Program-made: the position numbers and the translations under genes
Assembly (NCBI GenBank): GCA_963727535.1
Contig: CAVSGR010000002.1
Location: forward strand, 1-64,000
DNA from: RBG-16-34-14 sp963727535
GTDB lineage: Bacteria > Bacteroidota > Ignavibacteria > Ignavibacteriales > Ignavibacteriaceae
Reading direction: 5' to 3'
DNA: 64,000 nucleotides
Notes under the pieces: generated by a model
Told to the model about the DNA's origin: nothing
What the model saw: only the letters and a program-made list of their open reading frames with translations
Databases searched by the model: none
Part shown: in pieces, positions 17,892 through 27,398 of the stretch
How the letters are laid out: every line of letters starts with the position of its first letter
Position numbering within the stretch: the stretch's first letter is position 1

Positions 17892-18881
17892 TCAAAATGT
17901 TTTGAGAACTAATTCAATTCTTTCATTTTTCTTTCTTCCTTCAAGATCCTGGTTTGAAGCTACAGGAGATAAAAAGCCAACACCGTCCGGTATTAATCTT
18001 TCCGATGCAATTGAATACCTGTCTGTCAAAACTTTTATTACGGCAACAGCACGGTTTTTTGAAAGAGACAATTTGAAATCAAGTCTGCCTGCCATATCTG
18101 TATGACCAACAACATACAGAATGACTCCTTGATTCTTCTTTAAATATTTTGCTATTTCATCTAAAGCGGGTTTGGATTCTTCTTTAAGATCAGCCTTATC
18201 CTGTTCAAAATAAATTCCGGTAATAATTGAATACCCTTTGTTCTTTAAATCAGCCTCAATAGTTTTTGCATTTGTATTCTCCTGCTTCTCTATTTTTTCT
18301 CCTTCACCGACAACATCGATATGAACATAGATTTCATTTCTATCAAACTCATTAATGACAATAGCAGTATATACTTTTTGACCGGGCTGGTTTATTTGTC
18401 CTACTATATAATACCTTTTCTCTTCTCCTCCTTTTGTACCAGCAATATTACTTTTAAGCTTTTGGGGAAGCTTATCATAAATAGAATTAGTCCAGTTTCT
18501 CCCGGCAACATCCATCGGTCTGGCAGCTCTTGTAAAAGCAATTAACTCAAATCCATTCTTTTTAAGAGCATTATCATAAAAATCAACAACATCCTGAAAT
18601 TCGGCATTCTTAACCAGGTATTGCAACGTTGTTATTTTTCCGCTAAGAGTTCTTGTATCGGTTCGTGTATATAATTGATCGTTAGGAGAATTTTTTACCA
18701 GGGGACCTAAAGTAAGTTCATAATTCCCGTTATTAGTTTCATTATAAAATATGATTACAGAACCCGGATAGCGCTGAACATGAGGATTATCCCTACTTCC
18801 ATCAACATCATTTTGTGCATTAACAGAAAGTGGTAAAAGAAAAATACATACAACTAATATTTTATATTTTATGGTTCTCAT
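17892..18881 (-). CDS. OmpA-family outer-membrane protein
   Basis: About 329 aa from ATG 18881, which has CCGGGAGAAAG before it; an ATG 57 nt upstream (18938) is weaker and would precede the signal peptide with polar sequence. The signal peptide is RTIKYKILVVCIFLLPLSVNAQ. A middle region of unknown fold follows, then a C-terminal OmpA peptidoglycan-binding domain (GIYFEQDKADLKEESKPALDEIAKYLKKN... VVGHTDMAG... NRAVAVIKVL). It anchors the outer membrane to the wall. The membrane glycosyltransferase gene starts at its stop codon. Confidence 0.88.
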   Translation of the reverse strand: MRTIKYKILVVCIFLLPLSVNAQNDVDGSRDNPHVQRYPGSVIIFYNETNNGNYELTLGPLVKNSPNDQLYTRTDTRTLSGKITTLQYLVKNAEFQDVVDFYDNALKKNGFELIAFTRAARPMDVAGRNWTNSIYDKLPQKLKSNIAGTKGGEEKRYYIVGQINQPGQKVYTAIVINEFDRNEIYVHIDVVGEGEKIEKQENTNAKTIEADLKNKGYSIITGIYFEQDKADLKEESKPALDEIAKYLKKNQGVILYVVGHTDMAGRLDFKLSLSKNRAVAVIKVLTDRYSIASERLIPDGVGFLSPVASNQDLEGRKKNERIELVLKTF

Positions 18882-19001
18882 ACTTTCTCCCGGAAGTTTT
18901 CTCCATAATAAAGAAAATAATGATATATTTTTCATCATAAAAAATAGTATTTAGTAAAAACAAATTTTCTTCTTAACGAAAATACAAACAATCGGTTAAT
19001 T

Positions 19002-20144
19002 ATGACCATATTTTTTATAGTTTTCCTTATAGTTTATTCAGCTACAAATTATTACATTTTTATCCACGGATGGCATGCAATCGCTCTTTTCCCTTTTCTA
19101 AAACCATTCTATATAATTATTTTTTTACTTGCAGCTTCGGGATATATAATTGCAAAAATTGCCGGCTCGAAAATTCCAGAAATTATCTATGACATTTTGC
19201 TGTGGAGTGGTTCTTTTTGGTTTGCCTTCATGCTCTATTTCTTTCTGTTCATTCTTTTAATTGATTTAACAAATCTTCTTAACCGCTTTTTTACAATTTA
19301 TCCGACTTTTATAACTGCAAATTATTCAGCCGCAAAGTTTGTTGCCTTTATTGTTGTTTTATCGGTTAGCATTATAATCATAATAGTAGGATTTATAAAC
19401 ACGAGAAATATAAAGATAAATCATGCTGAGATTAATATTCCTAAAAAGTCGTCAATGATAAATGAGCTTAATGTTGTACTTGTGGGAGATTTTCATCTTA
19501 CCCTGATTAACGGCGGACTTCTCAATAGAGTCGTAGAAAAGATTAATTCTCTCGATGCCGACATTGTTTTAATGACCGGAGATATTCTTGATGATAACAT
19601 TAATATTCTGAAACGCGATAATATCGGGAAAGATTTATCTAAAATTAAATCGAAGTATGGCGTCTTTGTTTCAAATGGAAATCACGAATTTATAAATGGT
19701 GCCGATGAATTAGATAAATACATGGAAGAAATGGGATTAAGTGTGATTAGGGATTCATCTGTTTTTATCGAGAATAGCTTTTATGTCGTTGGAAGAGATG
19801 ATAGAAGTAAGATTAATTTTACAGGAAAACAAAGAAAATCTTTAAAAGAAATTCTGACAGACATTAACAAAAATTATCCTGTCATTCTTTTAGATCACAC
19901 TCCAAGCAAACTTGGAGAAGCGGTAAATGAAAATATTGATCTTCAGCTTTCCGGTCATACGCATAACGGGCAAATGTTTCCCGTAAACTTTATAACAAAA
20001 TGGATTTATGAAATAAGCTGGGGATATTTAAAGAAAGAGCAAACCCAGTTTTATGTAACTTGCGGAGTCGGTACCTGGGGTCCACCAGTTAGATTGGGAA
20101 GTGATTCTGAAATTGTTAATTTAAAGTTAAAGTTTTTAAAGTAA
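19002..20144 (+). CDS. Membrane-anchored metallophosphoesterase, YkuE-like
   Basis: 380 aa. Four hydrophobic segments occupy roughly residues 1-130, then a calcineurin-like phosphoesterase domain with the metal-binding series VGDFHL, MTGDILDD, NGNHE, LDHTP and SGHTHNGQMFP. Relatives (YkuE, YaeI) are Mn/Zn phosphodiesterases, some acting on UDP-diacylglucosamine or lipids. The orientation diverges from the OmpA operon. Start at ATG 19002 is close to the previous gene's promoter region; no alternative is obvious. Confidence 0.9.
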   Translation: MTIFFIVFLIVYSATNYYIFIHGWHAIALFPFLKPFYIIIFLLAASGYIIAKIAGSKIPEIIYDILLWSGSFWFAFMLYFFLFILLIDLTNLLNRFFTIYPTFITANYSAAKFVAFIVVLSVSIIIIIVGFINTRNIKINHAEINIPKKSSMINELNVVLVGDFHLTLINGGLLNRVVEKINSLDADIVLMTGDILDDNINILKRDNIGKDLSKIKSKYGVFVSNGNHEFINGADELDKYMEEMGLSVIRDSSVFIENSFYVVGRDDRSKINFTGKQRKSLKEILTDINKNYPVILLDHTPSKLGEAVNENIDLQLSGHTHNGQMFPVNFITKWIYEISWGYLKKEQTQFYVTCGVGTWGPPVRLGSDSEIVNLKLKFLK

Positions 20145-20281
20145 CCCTTAAGGCTTATTCTCTTCCTTATTGAGTTACTGCTGTAATTATTTCTCTGTAT
20201 TGTTAGTTCAGTTTGAGTTAGTAATGAAGGTGCTGTTTAATAATTTCATTCTTTTTAGATTAATTTTGAGAAAGAGTCGAA

Positions 20282-23200
20282 TTGAAATCTTGTACTTTAT
20301 TATTTCTCATTTGCTTTTTTGCTATTTCCAGTTCTTATACGGAACTCACTGCTCAATTTGTACATTCCAGGAATAATGGACCGTACCAGATCGAATCCGG
20401 CTTCCCCTTTTCTACCCAATATTTTACTGATGAATATAATGCACACAAACAAAATTGGACAATTTCCCAGGACAAAAACGGACTAATGTATTTTGGCAAC
20501 GGGGACGGCGTACTTATCTATGATGGAACAACCTGGGAATTAATAACACTTCCAAACCAGTCATCAGTATTAGCTCTAACTTTAGATAAAAACGGAAGAA
20601 TGTATGTCGGGGCAGTTGGAGAAATCGGCTATCTGGAAGCTGACTCCGTTGGACGATTAATTTACGTATCCTTGTTATCATTTTTAAAAAGAAGATCAGA
20701 ATTTCTCACGAGTATATAGTGCTCATTCTACTTCGGAAGGAATTTATTTTCAGACGCCCGAAGCACTGTTCAAATGGACAGGGAAAAAATTTAAGGTGTG
20801 GAAAGCAGGAGAAAACAAATTTACCAAGGCATTTTGGATTAACAGCAAGTTATTGTTAAAAGTTAACAATGACGGATTGTTTCAGTTAAAAAATAATGAA
20901 TTAAAACCGCTGCCCAACAGCAGATATTTTTCTGATAAAACAATTTCAACTATCCTTCCTTATGATAAACAGCGTTTGCTAATCGGAACTCTTAACCAGG
21001 GACTCTTCTTATATGATGGACAAAGTGCAGAGCCTTTTAACTCCGAGATAAATAATTTATTGAAGGAAAACAAAATCTATTGTGGAATACAATTAAATGA
21101 TTCTTCCTTTGCTTTTGGAACATTACAGGGGGGATTATTCATTATTGATAAAACCGGAAAACGACGCCTATCTCTTAACAGCCAAGCTAAAATAACATCA
21201 CCGATAATATTTAATTTGTTCCAGGATAAATCGGGAATAATCTGGGCTGCAATGAATGACGGTATTGCCAAAATAGAATATCCATCCCCATTCTCTGAAT
21301 TTGGTTCTGATACACAGTTAAAAGGGACAGTCGAAGCAGTTATCAGGTACAATGATAAAATTTATGCGGGAACAGACCGGGGTTTGTTTTATTTGGATAA
21401 TAGTAAATCTGAACAACCTGTTTTCCGGCTTGTAAAAGGTGCTAATCAAAGAATATGGTCCCTATTATTATTTGAAAATTTCTTATTGATTGGCTCAGAT
21501 GTGGGAGTTTATCAGCTAAGAGGGAATGATTTAACTCTTATTAGTAATTTCAAAACCTATTCGATTCTCAGATCAAAATTAGATCCGAACAGAATTTTTA
21601 TTGGAAATACAGATGGACTCAGATCAATTTATTTTAAGAATTCCCGTTGGGAAAATGAAGGAAAGATTCCCGGAGTTTATGAAAGTATTCACGAAATACT
21701 GGAAACAAAGTCAGGTGTTTTATGGTTGGAAACAAATGTAAACTGGATGTGGAAAGTTTCTTTTAAACCCAATATTAAAAATTCTGAAGTTGAGAAATGT
21801 GGAATATTAAAAGGGTTACCTGATGATGTTGGACATCTGTATCTCTTTGAAGATCAACTTCTCTTTGTTTGCATTATACATAACCACGATATATACCGTT
21901 ATGACCAATCTGCCGACACTTTTATGATAGATCGCGTAATAAATAAAATATTAAGTGTGAACAAACAAGAAATATGGGTTAGAGTTATTGATGACTTTGG
22001 TAATATCTGGTTTGATTTAAAAGAAAACGAAAATGTAAAAGCTAAAATGGTTGCCTGGAAAAAATCTGGGGGGAAATATATTGTTGAGAATCTTAAGGAA
22101 GGAAGAATTAATAACTATATCGGAAAAAAATTTTTATATGAAAAAGAAAATAACATTGTTTGGTTTGCTACAAAAAGCGGTTTGATAAGGCACAACTTTC
22201 TAATAAAAGAAAAGGAGGATATTAACATTGCAACGCTTGTTAGAAAAGTTATTTATATGAACGATTCTATATTGTTTGCCGGAGTAAAGCCGCAAAGTAA
22301 AAGATTATTCCTACCTTCACTTCCATTCAACAATAACAAATTCCGGTTTCAATATTCATCATTGAGTTTCCATAGTGAGAAGGATAATCAATACCAATGT
22401 TATTTAGAAGGTTTTGATAAAAGTTGGTCCGACTGGTCAAGTGAAACACAGAGAAATTATACAAATCTATCCGAAGGCAACTATGTCTTCCACGTCAGAG
22501 GAAAAGATATTTATGGCGACATAAGTAGAGAAGATCAATATGCTTTTATAATCTTACCTCCGTGGCAGCGTACATGGTGGGCTTATTTGTTTTATGGCTT
22601 GGGGATAATAGGTGCTGTTATATTAATTGTTCAGCTGCGATCTAAGCGTTTAAAGCGTGATAAAGAAATTCTGGAAAATATAGTTAAGGAAAGAACGCAT
22701 CAGTTAGCCAGGCAGGCAGAACAATTGGAAGGTCAAACTCAACAGTTAGCAAAACAGGCAGAAAAACTTAAAGAAATGGATCAGCAGAAATCGCGTTTTT
22801 TTGCCAACATTTCTCATGAATTCAGAACTCCATTAACTTTAATTAAGGGACCTGTAGACCAGTCATTAGAAGCTCCCGGTGAATCAATATCGGAAGAAGA
22901 TAAAGTCATGATCCGGAATAATACTAACAGACTTCTCAGGTTAGTGAATCAGTTATTAGACCTTTCGAAAATTGACGCGCATAGTTTAGAACTTAATCCT
23001 GTAAAGGGAGATATTTTTGAATTTTTAAGAACAATTGGTTCTGCATTCAATTCTCATGCAGATCAAAGAAAAATTAATTACAATGTTCAAGTGCCCGAGG
23101 ATAAATTATTAGTATCGTTTGATCAGGATAAGCTGGAAAAAATAATATATAATATTCTATCCAATGCCTTTAAATTCACTCCGGACAAAGGTGAAATTAC

Positions 23201-24359
23201 CCTGAAAGCTTTTTTGTCAAATCAACCTGAAGAAAATAGTTTACTTACTATTGAAGTAATTGACAATGGAGTTGGAATCCTGCCTGCACAACAGCAATTT
23301 ATTTACGATCGCTTTTATCAGTCCGACAATTCACTAACTCGTGAACATGAAGGCAGCGGTATCGGGCTTGCGTTGACAAGAGAATTACTGAACCTGGTGA
23401 ATGGAAATATTGAAGTTGAAAGTCAGCCTGGAAAAGGTTCAAGATTTATAATTAAACTACCTGTTAAAATAGAGCCGGATTTATCTTTACCTTCTGATAA
23501 AACTATACCGGATGATTTAAGAAAACCATCCTATAAGCCGGATGAAATTTTAAATATTCCGGCAGATGTTAAATTAACTAATGAAAATGATGATTCTGAA
23601 ACTCCAATTGTATTAATAGTAGAAGATAATCGGGATATGCGAAGTTTCATTAAAAAGCAATTAGTTAATGATTACAGAATAATTGAATCTCCTAATGGAA
23701 AAGAAGGTTTGGAAACGGCTAAAAGAGAAATTCCTGACCTGGTAATTACCGATCTGATGATGCCACAAATGGATGGAACGACTCTCTGCAAAAAATTAAA
23801 AACAAACGAAAACACTAATCATATTCCTGTAATTATGTTAACCGCAAAAGCAGGACAAGATCAAAAGATTGAAGGATTAGAAACAGGAGCTGATAGTTAT
23901 TTAACAAAACCATTTGACAGGAAAGAACTGCAGGTTCTTGTTAAAAACCTGATTACACAAAGAAGACAACTCAGAGAAAAATACGGCAGAGCTATTTTGT
24001 TGGAGCCTAAACTTATTCCTGTTTCAACACTAGATGAACAATTTTTACAAAAAGTTATGAAATATTTGGAAGATAATCTTTCGGATGCAGAATTCGGAGT
24101 GCCGGAAATGCAGGATAAACTCCCAATGAGCAAAAATCAATTACATCGTAAAATGAAGGCAATTACTAATGAAGCTCCCGGCGAATTTATAAGAAATTAC
24201 CGTTTGAAACGGGCTGCACAAATACTGGGACAAAAAGGTGAGAGCGTTACACAGGTTGCTTATTCTGTAGGGTTTAATAACCTATCTTATTTTGCAAAAT
24301 GTTTTAAGGAACTGCACGGAATTGCTCCTTCTGAGTACTATGAAAAATCTAAGGAGTAA
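20282..24359 (+). pseudogene. Hybrid two-component system regulator (HTCS), frameshifted near its start
   Basis: One ~1360-aa sensor-regulator in two frames: 20282-20719 (TTG start after GAGAAAGAG; signal peptide to about residue 24) and 20796-24359. Joining them with one base restored in the A run at about 20686-20690 gives SRVYSAHSTSEGIYFQTPEALFKWTG without stops. Order: periplasmic Reg_prop beta-propeller, Y_Y_Y domain, one membrane segment, coiled coil of QLARQAEQL-type heptads, HisKA (NISHEFRTPLTLIKGP), HATPase_c, receiver (VEDNRDM, TDLMMPQMDG) and AraC helix-turn-helix at the end. The whole phosphorelay sits in one protein at the inner membrane. Members usually control adjacent genes; the T9SS protein at 24670 is the natural candidate. 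Confidence 0.93.
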
Positions 24360-24415
24360 ATCCATCCTTTCTTTTTAACCCAATTTATTCGTTAGGTATA
24401 AAATCAAATACTTAA

Positions 24416-24484
24416 TGTCACGCTGAGCTTGTCGAAGCGTGAATTCATAAAACATAGTCAATCTTCGACAGGCTCAGATTGACA
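24416..24484. repeat. REP-like interspersed inverted repeat (GAGCTTGTCGAAG type)
   Basis: TGTCACGCTGAGCTTGTCGAAG (arms split here: 24416-24442) is matched in reverse complement by CTTCGACAGGCTCAG with flanks at 24460-24484. Sequences of this GAGC(T/C)TGTCGAAG form are a familiar dispersed repeat in many bacteria. It could terminate HTCS transcription. Confidence 0.6.
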
Positions 24485-24540
24485 AATATCTCTAATGCTT
24501 AATTTTGGGTTTAAAAACATTCATTTTTTGCTTCTTTTTG

Positions 24541-24599
24541 AATAGTTCCAACCAATGGTACTATTCTGTTAGTAAATCTAACTAAGCTGTTAGATTTAC
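24541..24599 (+). promoter_or_regulatory. Tandem dyad operator with 21-bp direct repeats, upstream of the T9SS gene
   Basis: AATAGTTCCA-ACCAA-TGGTACTATT (24541-24565) is a 9-of-10 inverted repeat. GTAAATCTAAC-TAAGCT-GTTAGATTTAC (24572-24599) is a perfect 11-bp inverted repeat. CTGTTAG also occurs as a direct repeat at 24566 and 24587, 21 bp (two helical turns) apart, the typical arrangement for AraC-type dimers. The second dyad is centred about 42 bp before the start implied by the -7 box at 24615, a classic activator position. The adjacent HTCS regulator ends in an AraC domain. Confidence 0.55.
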
Positions 24600-24614
24600 C
24601 CCTCCGCGCTTTCA

Positions 24615-24622
24615 TACTTTTG
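24615..24622 (+). promoter_or_regulatory. Putative -7 promoter element TACTTTTG
   Basis: TACTTTTG fits TAnnTTTG and lies about 48 nt before the ATG of the T9SS protein. The -33 zone is covered by the dyad at 24572-24599 and lacks a good TTG, consistent with a promoter that needs an activator. Confidence 0.45.
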
Positions 24623-24669
24623 CTCACGCAATTTTAATCAACAAATAAATAAAAAAAAGGAGAAAAGTA

Positions 24670-26169
24670 ATGCGGCTAAAAATTTTTCTTACAATTGTTA
24701 CTGTTCTGTTTAGTATAGTTTTAGTAAAACCCCAATCGTTATATGATTTTGAAAGTGGAGCTACTATTATTGGTAACACCGTAGAGCAATATAATAATGG
24801 TGTAGACTTAACGGTTTCCTCATCGACAGGTTTTTATATTCATAACAATCCTACAACTTATATGATTGGCAATTATATAGTGATGAATGGAGGAGCAACA
24901 TCCGCTACTTTTACGTTTACAAATGCGGTAGTTGTTAAATCAATAAATCTTGAGGGCTTATTTACATCTTTTGGAACAACAGATAACCTTACTTTTACAA
25001 CTAATATGGGAGACGTATTTACTGCAGATATTGACGGTTATAATGGACAATCCTTTTATTTCCCATATTTACCTACGGGCATCGCATCATTTACGATAAC
25101 AAAAACCGACGGAGGTACATTAAATTATGAATTTGATAATATTTCGGCAACCGTACATAAAGTACATTTTACAGATGGAATTTCTTATACCCCCCCAGCA
25201 TTAACACCCAACACAACTGATAATCCAATTGGTCAGTTCAGGCTTTCTACAACTATTGATGCAAATGCAATTTTGAATGATATAGTGGTTTTATTTAATG
25301 GTGCTCATTCAGGCTTAAGCAATTTTAGACTTTGGAAATCTCCTAATTCAACTTTCACTTATGCAACACTTGTAACGGAAAGATTAGATTTTGATGATAC
25401 TTACTCTTACATTAGTCTTTATGGTTTAAATTCTACAGTTTCCGGAAGTAATAATTTTTATTACATAACAGTTGATGTTGGTCCTTCTCCAAGCGGTACT
25501 ATTGAAGTGTCATTAAATGGTTTAAATGTATTAGGCGGTATTCACGATTTTGATTCTGATTTACTTAATCCTTTATCTTCCGGCACACAACCATTACCTG
25601 TTGAATTAACTTCTTTTACAGCCAAAGTTGTCCATAATAAAGTTAACTTAAATTGGCAAACTGCAACTGAAGTAAATAACTTTGGATTTGAAATTGAAAG
25701 AAGTCAATCCATTTCCAAAAATGAAGATAATTGGACAAAAATTGGTTTTGTCGAAGGAAACGGAACAAGCAATTCTCCAAAGGAATATTCATTCCCGGAT
25801 AATTCAAATTTATTACCAGGCAAATATAGCTATCGCTTAAAACAAATAGATAATAAAGGCAGCTATAAGTATTCAAAAACTGTAGAGATTTCTACTGCGG
25901 TGCCGGAAAGATTTGTATTGGAGCAAAATTATCCTAATCCATTTAACCCGGCAACAACAATTAAATATGATCTGCCTTCTAAAAGTTTTGTTAGTCTTAA
26001 AATATATGATGTCTTAGGAACAGAAGTTGCATCTCTTGTAAACGAAGAAGAAGGGGAAGGAGAGCACAGTGTGTCCTTTAATGCAAATGAATTATCTTCA
26101 GGTGTATACTTTTACAGGTTAGCAGCAGGGAATTTTAATGAAACAAAGAAGATGTTATTAACAAAGTGA
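24670..26169 (+). CDS. Secreted protein with type IX secretion (Por) sorting domain
   Basis: 499 aa with an N-terminal signal peptide (LKIFLTIVTVLFSIVLVKPQ) and a C-terminal type A sorting domain of about 85 residues: FVLEQNYPNPFNPATTIKYDLP, then SLKIYDVLGTEVASLVN and SGVYFYRLAAG. Before it is a fibronectin-like segment (PVELTSFTAKVVHNKVNLNWQTATEVNNFGFEIERS). The N-terminal ~300 residues are a beta-rich region with no recognised catalytic motif. It is exported by Sec, then by the T9SS to the surface. A strong ribosome site (AAAGGAGAA) and a dyad operator precede it; regulation by the upstream HTCS is likely. A 14-bp hairpin terminator follows. Confidence 0.92.
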   Translation: MRLKIFLTIVTVLFSIVLVKPQSLYDFESGATIIGNTVEQYNNGVDLTVSSSTGFYIHNNPTTYMIGNYIVMNGGATSATFTFTNAVVVKSINLEGLFTSFGTTDNLTFTTNMGDVFTADIDGYNGQSFYFPYLPTGIASFTITKTDGGTLNYEFDNISATVHKVHFTDGISYTPPALTPNTTDNPIGQFRLSTTIDANAILNDIVVLFNGAHSGLSNFRLWKSPNSTFTYATLVTERLDFDDTYSYISLYGLNSTVSGSNNFYYITVDVGPSPSGTIEVSLNGLNVLGGIHDFDSDLLNPLSSGTQPLPVELTSFTAKVVHNKVNLNWQTATEVNNFGFEIERSQSISKNEDNWTKIGFVEGNGTSNSPKEYSFPDNSNLLPGKYSYRLKQIDNKGSYKYSKTVEISTAVPERFVLEQNYPNPFNPATTIKYDLPSKSFVSLKIYDVLGTEVASLVNEEEGEGEHSVSFNANELSSGVYFYRLAAGNFNETKKMLLTK

Positions 26170-26196
26170 AAATTAAATTTTCTTAAAGAATCAAAA

Positions 26197-26228
26197 GATT
26201 ACAGCCATGCAAAAGCATGGCTGTAATC
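26197..26228. terminator. Bidirectional hairpin terminator
   Basis: GATTACAGCCATGC (26197-26210), loop AAAA, GCATGGCTGTAATC (26215-26228): a perfect 14-bp stem midway between the ends of two convergent genes. On the minus strand it is followed by TTTTGATTCTTT; on the plus strand the T tract is lacking. Confidence 0.7.
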
Positions 26229-26242
26229 GGTGAGACTATATT

Positions 26243-27184
26243 TTAGAAGTTAAATGTTAAACCAAATTTAAATTGATCATAAGCAAGAGGGGCAGCACTC
26301 TCAAAAGGCCAGTTCATTTTTCCCTGCCTTAATTCATATATTCCATAAGATAATGCGCCTTTAAGAACAAATCCAACAATTGGTGCAGCATAAGGTGAAG
26401 ATTCCATAATTTTGTCTACAAACGCATCGAGAGCCCATTGTCCCGCACCTTCTAACAAAGCACTACCTGCCCATTTCCAGAAAAGATGTCTTTCAAAAAT
26501 AACTGATCGCTCATAACCAACTTCGAGATTAACAAGAGGAATTACCTTTATTCTTAATCCAGCTTCGGAACCCGTTCCAAAACGGAAAGCATTATTGAAC
26601 AAAGAAAGCTTGTTTGCATCATCCGGATTTGCTGGAAAATTTTTTACATCAAGCCTTGACCATGCAAAAGAATACGAATTGTATGGAATAATAGCGGATG
26701 AGGAACCGAGTCTGTATCCATAACCCCTTGCCCATCCGAATCCAAATCTCCATAAATTTGATTCGATTTCATTTGCAGCCGGAGTGCCTGAAATATCTGT
26801 AGTTAGATTGCTTAAAAAGAGATAATTGTATTTATAATGTAAGATATTTTCGGCGGTCCAGGTTGACTTCTCATTTGTATAACCCAGCTTAATCTCGGGA
26901 ATATTGGGATTTGCAAACGATCCTGAAAAGTTGTGAATGTTCATTGAAGAAAATCCATACGTAAGGGAAATGGATGGCGAGTGAATAAGATGAGAATCAA
27001 ACAAATCGAAATTAGCTTTAAAATTGTGCCAGTCAAACTTGGTATGTTCGTCTTTGTCAGACACTTCTGCTGAATCCTGTTTTACGGCTTCTGCTTTTTC
27101 GTTTTCCTCACCCTGGGCAAACACGGAATTACTTCCGGCTAAAATAAGTATAGCAAAAATTGTAAATAATAATTTGTTTAACAT
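26243..27184 (-). CDS. Hypothetical outer-membrane/envelope protein
   Basis: 313 aa with a signal peptide (LLFTIFAILILAGSNSVFAQ) and an acidic stretch just after it (GEENEKAEAVKQDSAEVSDKDE). The body alternates aromatic and polar residues and ends in a phenylalanine (FKFGLTFNF), as outer-membrane beta-barrels do. No family recognised. It stands alone between a long upstream region and the convergent T9SS gene. A TATATTTG box on the same strand (27301-27308) would give a ~110-nt leader. Confidence 0.7.
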   Translation of the reverse strand: MLNKLLFTIFAILILAGSNSVFAQGEENEKAEAVKQDSAEVSDKDEHTKFDWHNFKANFDLFDSHLIHSPSISLTYGFSSMNIHNFSGSFANPNIPEIKLGYTNEKSTWTAENILHYKYNYLFLSNLTTDISGTPAANEIESNLWRFGFGWARGYGYRLGSSSAIIPYNSYSFAWSRLDVKNFPANPDDANKLSLFNNAFRFGTGSEAGLRIKVIPLVNLEVGYERSVIFERHLFWKWAGSALLEGAGQWALDAFVDKIMESSPYAAPIVGFVLKGALSYGIYELRQGKMNWPFESAAPLAYDQFKFGLTFNF

Positions 27185-27300
27185 ACAAGCTCCTTAAAAT
27201 TTTATTAGAACTTAAAACACTTTGTTATGCCAACCGGCGTGCCAAATATTTTAATGTTATTATAAATCATTAAGCAAAAAACCAGTATGATTTTAGGCTA

Positions 27301-27308
27301 CAAATATA
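27301..27308 (-). promoter_or_regulatory. Putative -7 element TATATTTG (minus strand)
   Basis: The reverse complement reads TATATTTG, identical to the boxes at 881, 9643 and 44933. It points toward the envelope protein gene that starts at 27184. No clear -33 TTG at standard spacing. Confidence 0.3.
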
Positions 27309-27398
27309 TACAACCCTTTAAACGTTTTTGTACACTTTATGACAAACGGACATTTCCATATGTATAAAGACGGGCAATTAGTAAGGAAGGTTACATAA

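Larger units (their letters stand above)
24360..24669. other. Intergenic region between HTCS and T9SS protein
   Basis: This 310-nt gap contains an imperfect inverted repeat (24416-24484), two tandem dyads (24541-24565, 24572-24599), a TACTTTTG promoter box (24615-24622) and an AAAAGGAGAAAAG ribosome site before the ATG at 24670. No additional coding region was seen. Confidence 0.55.
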
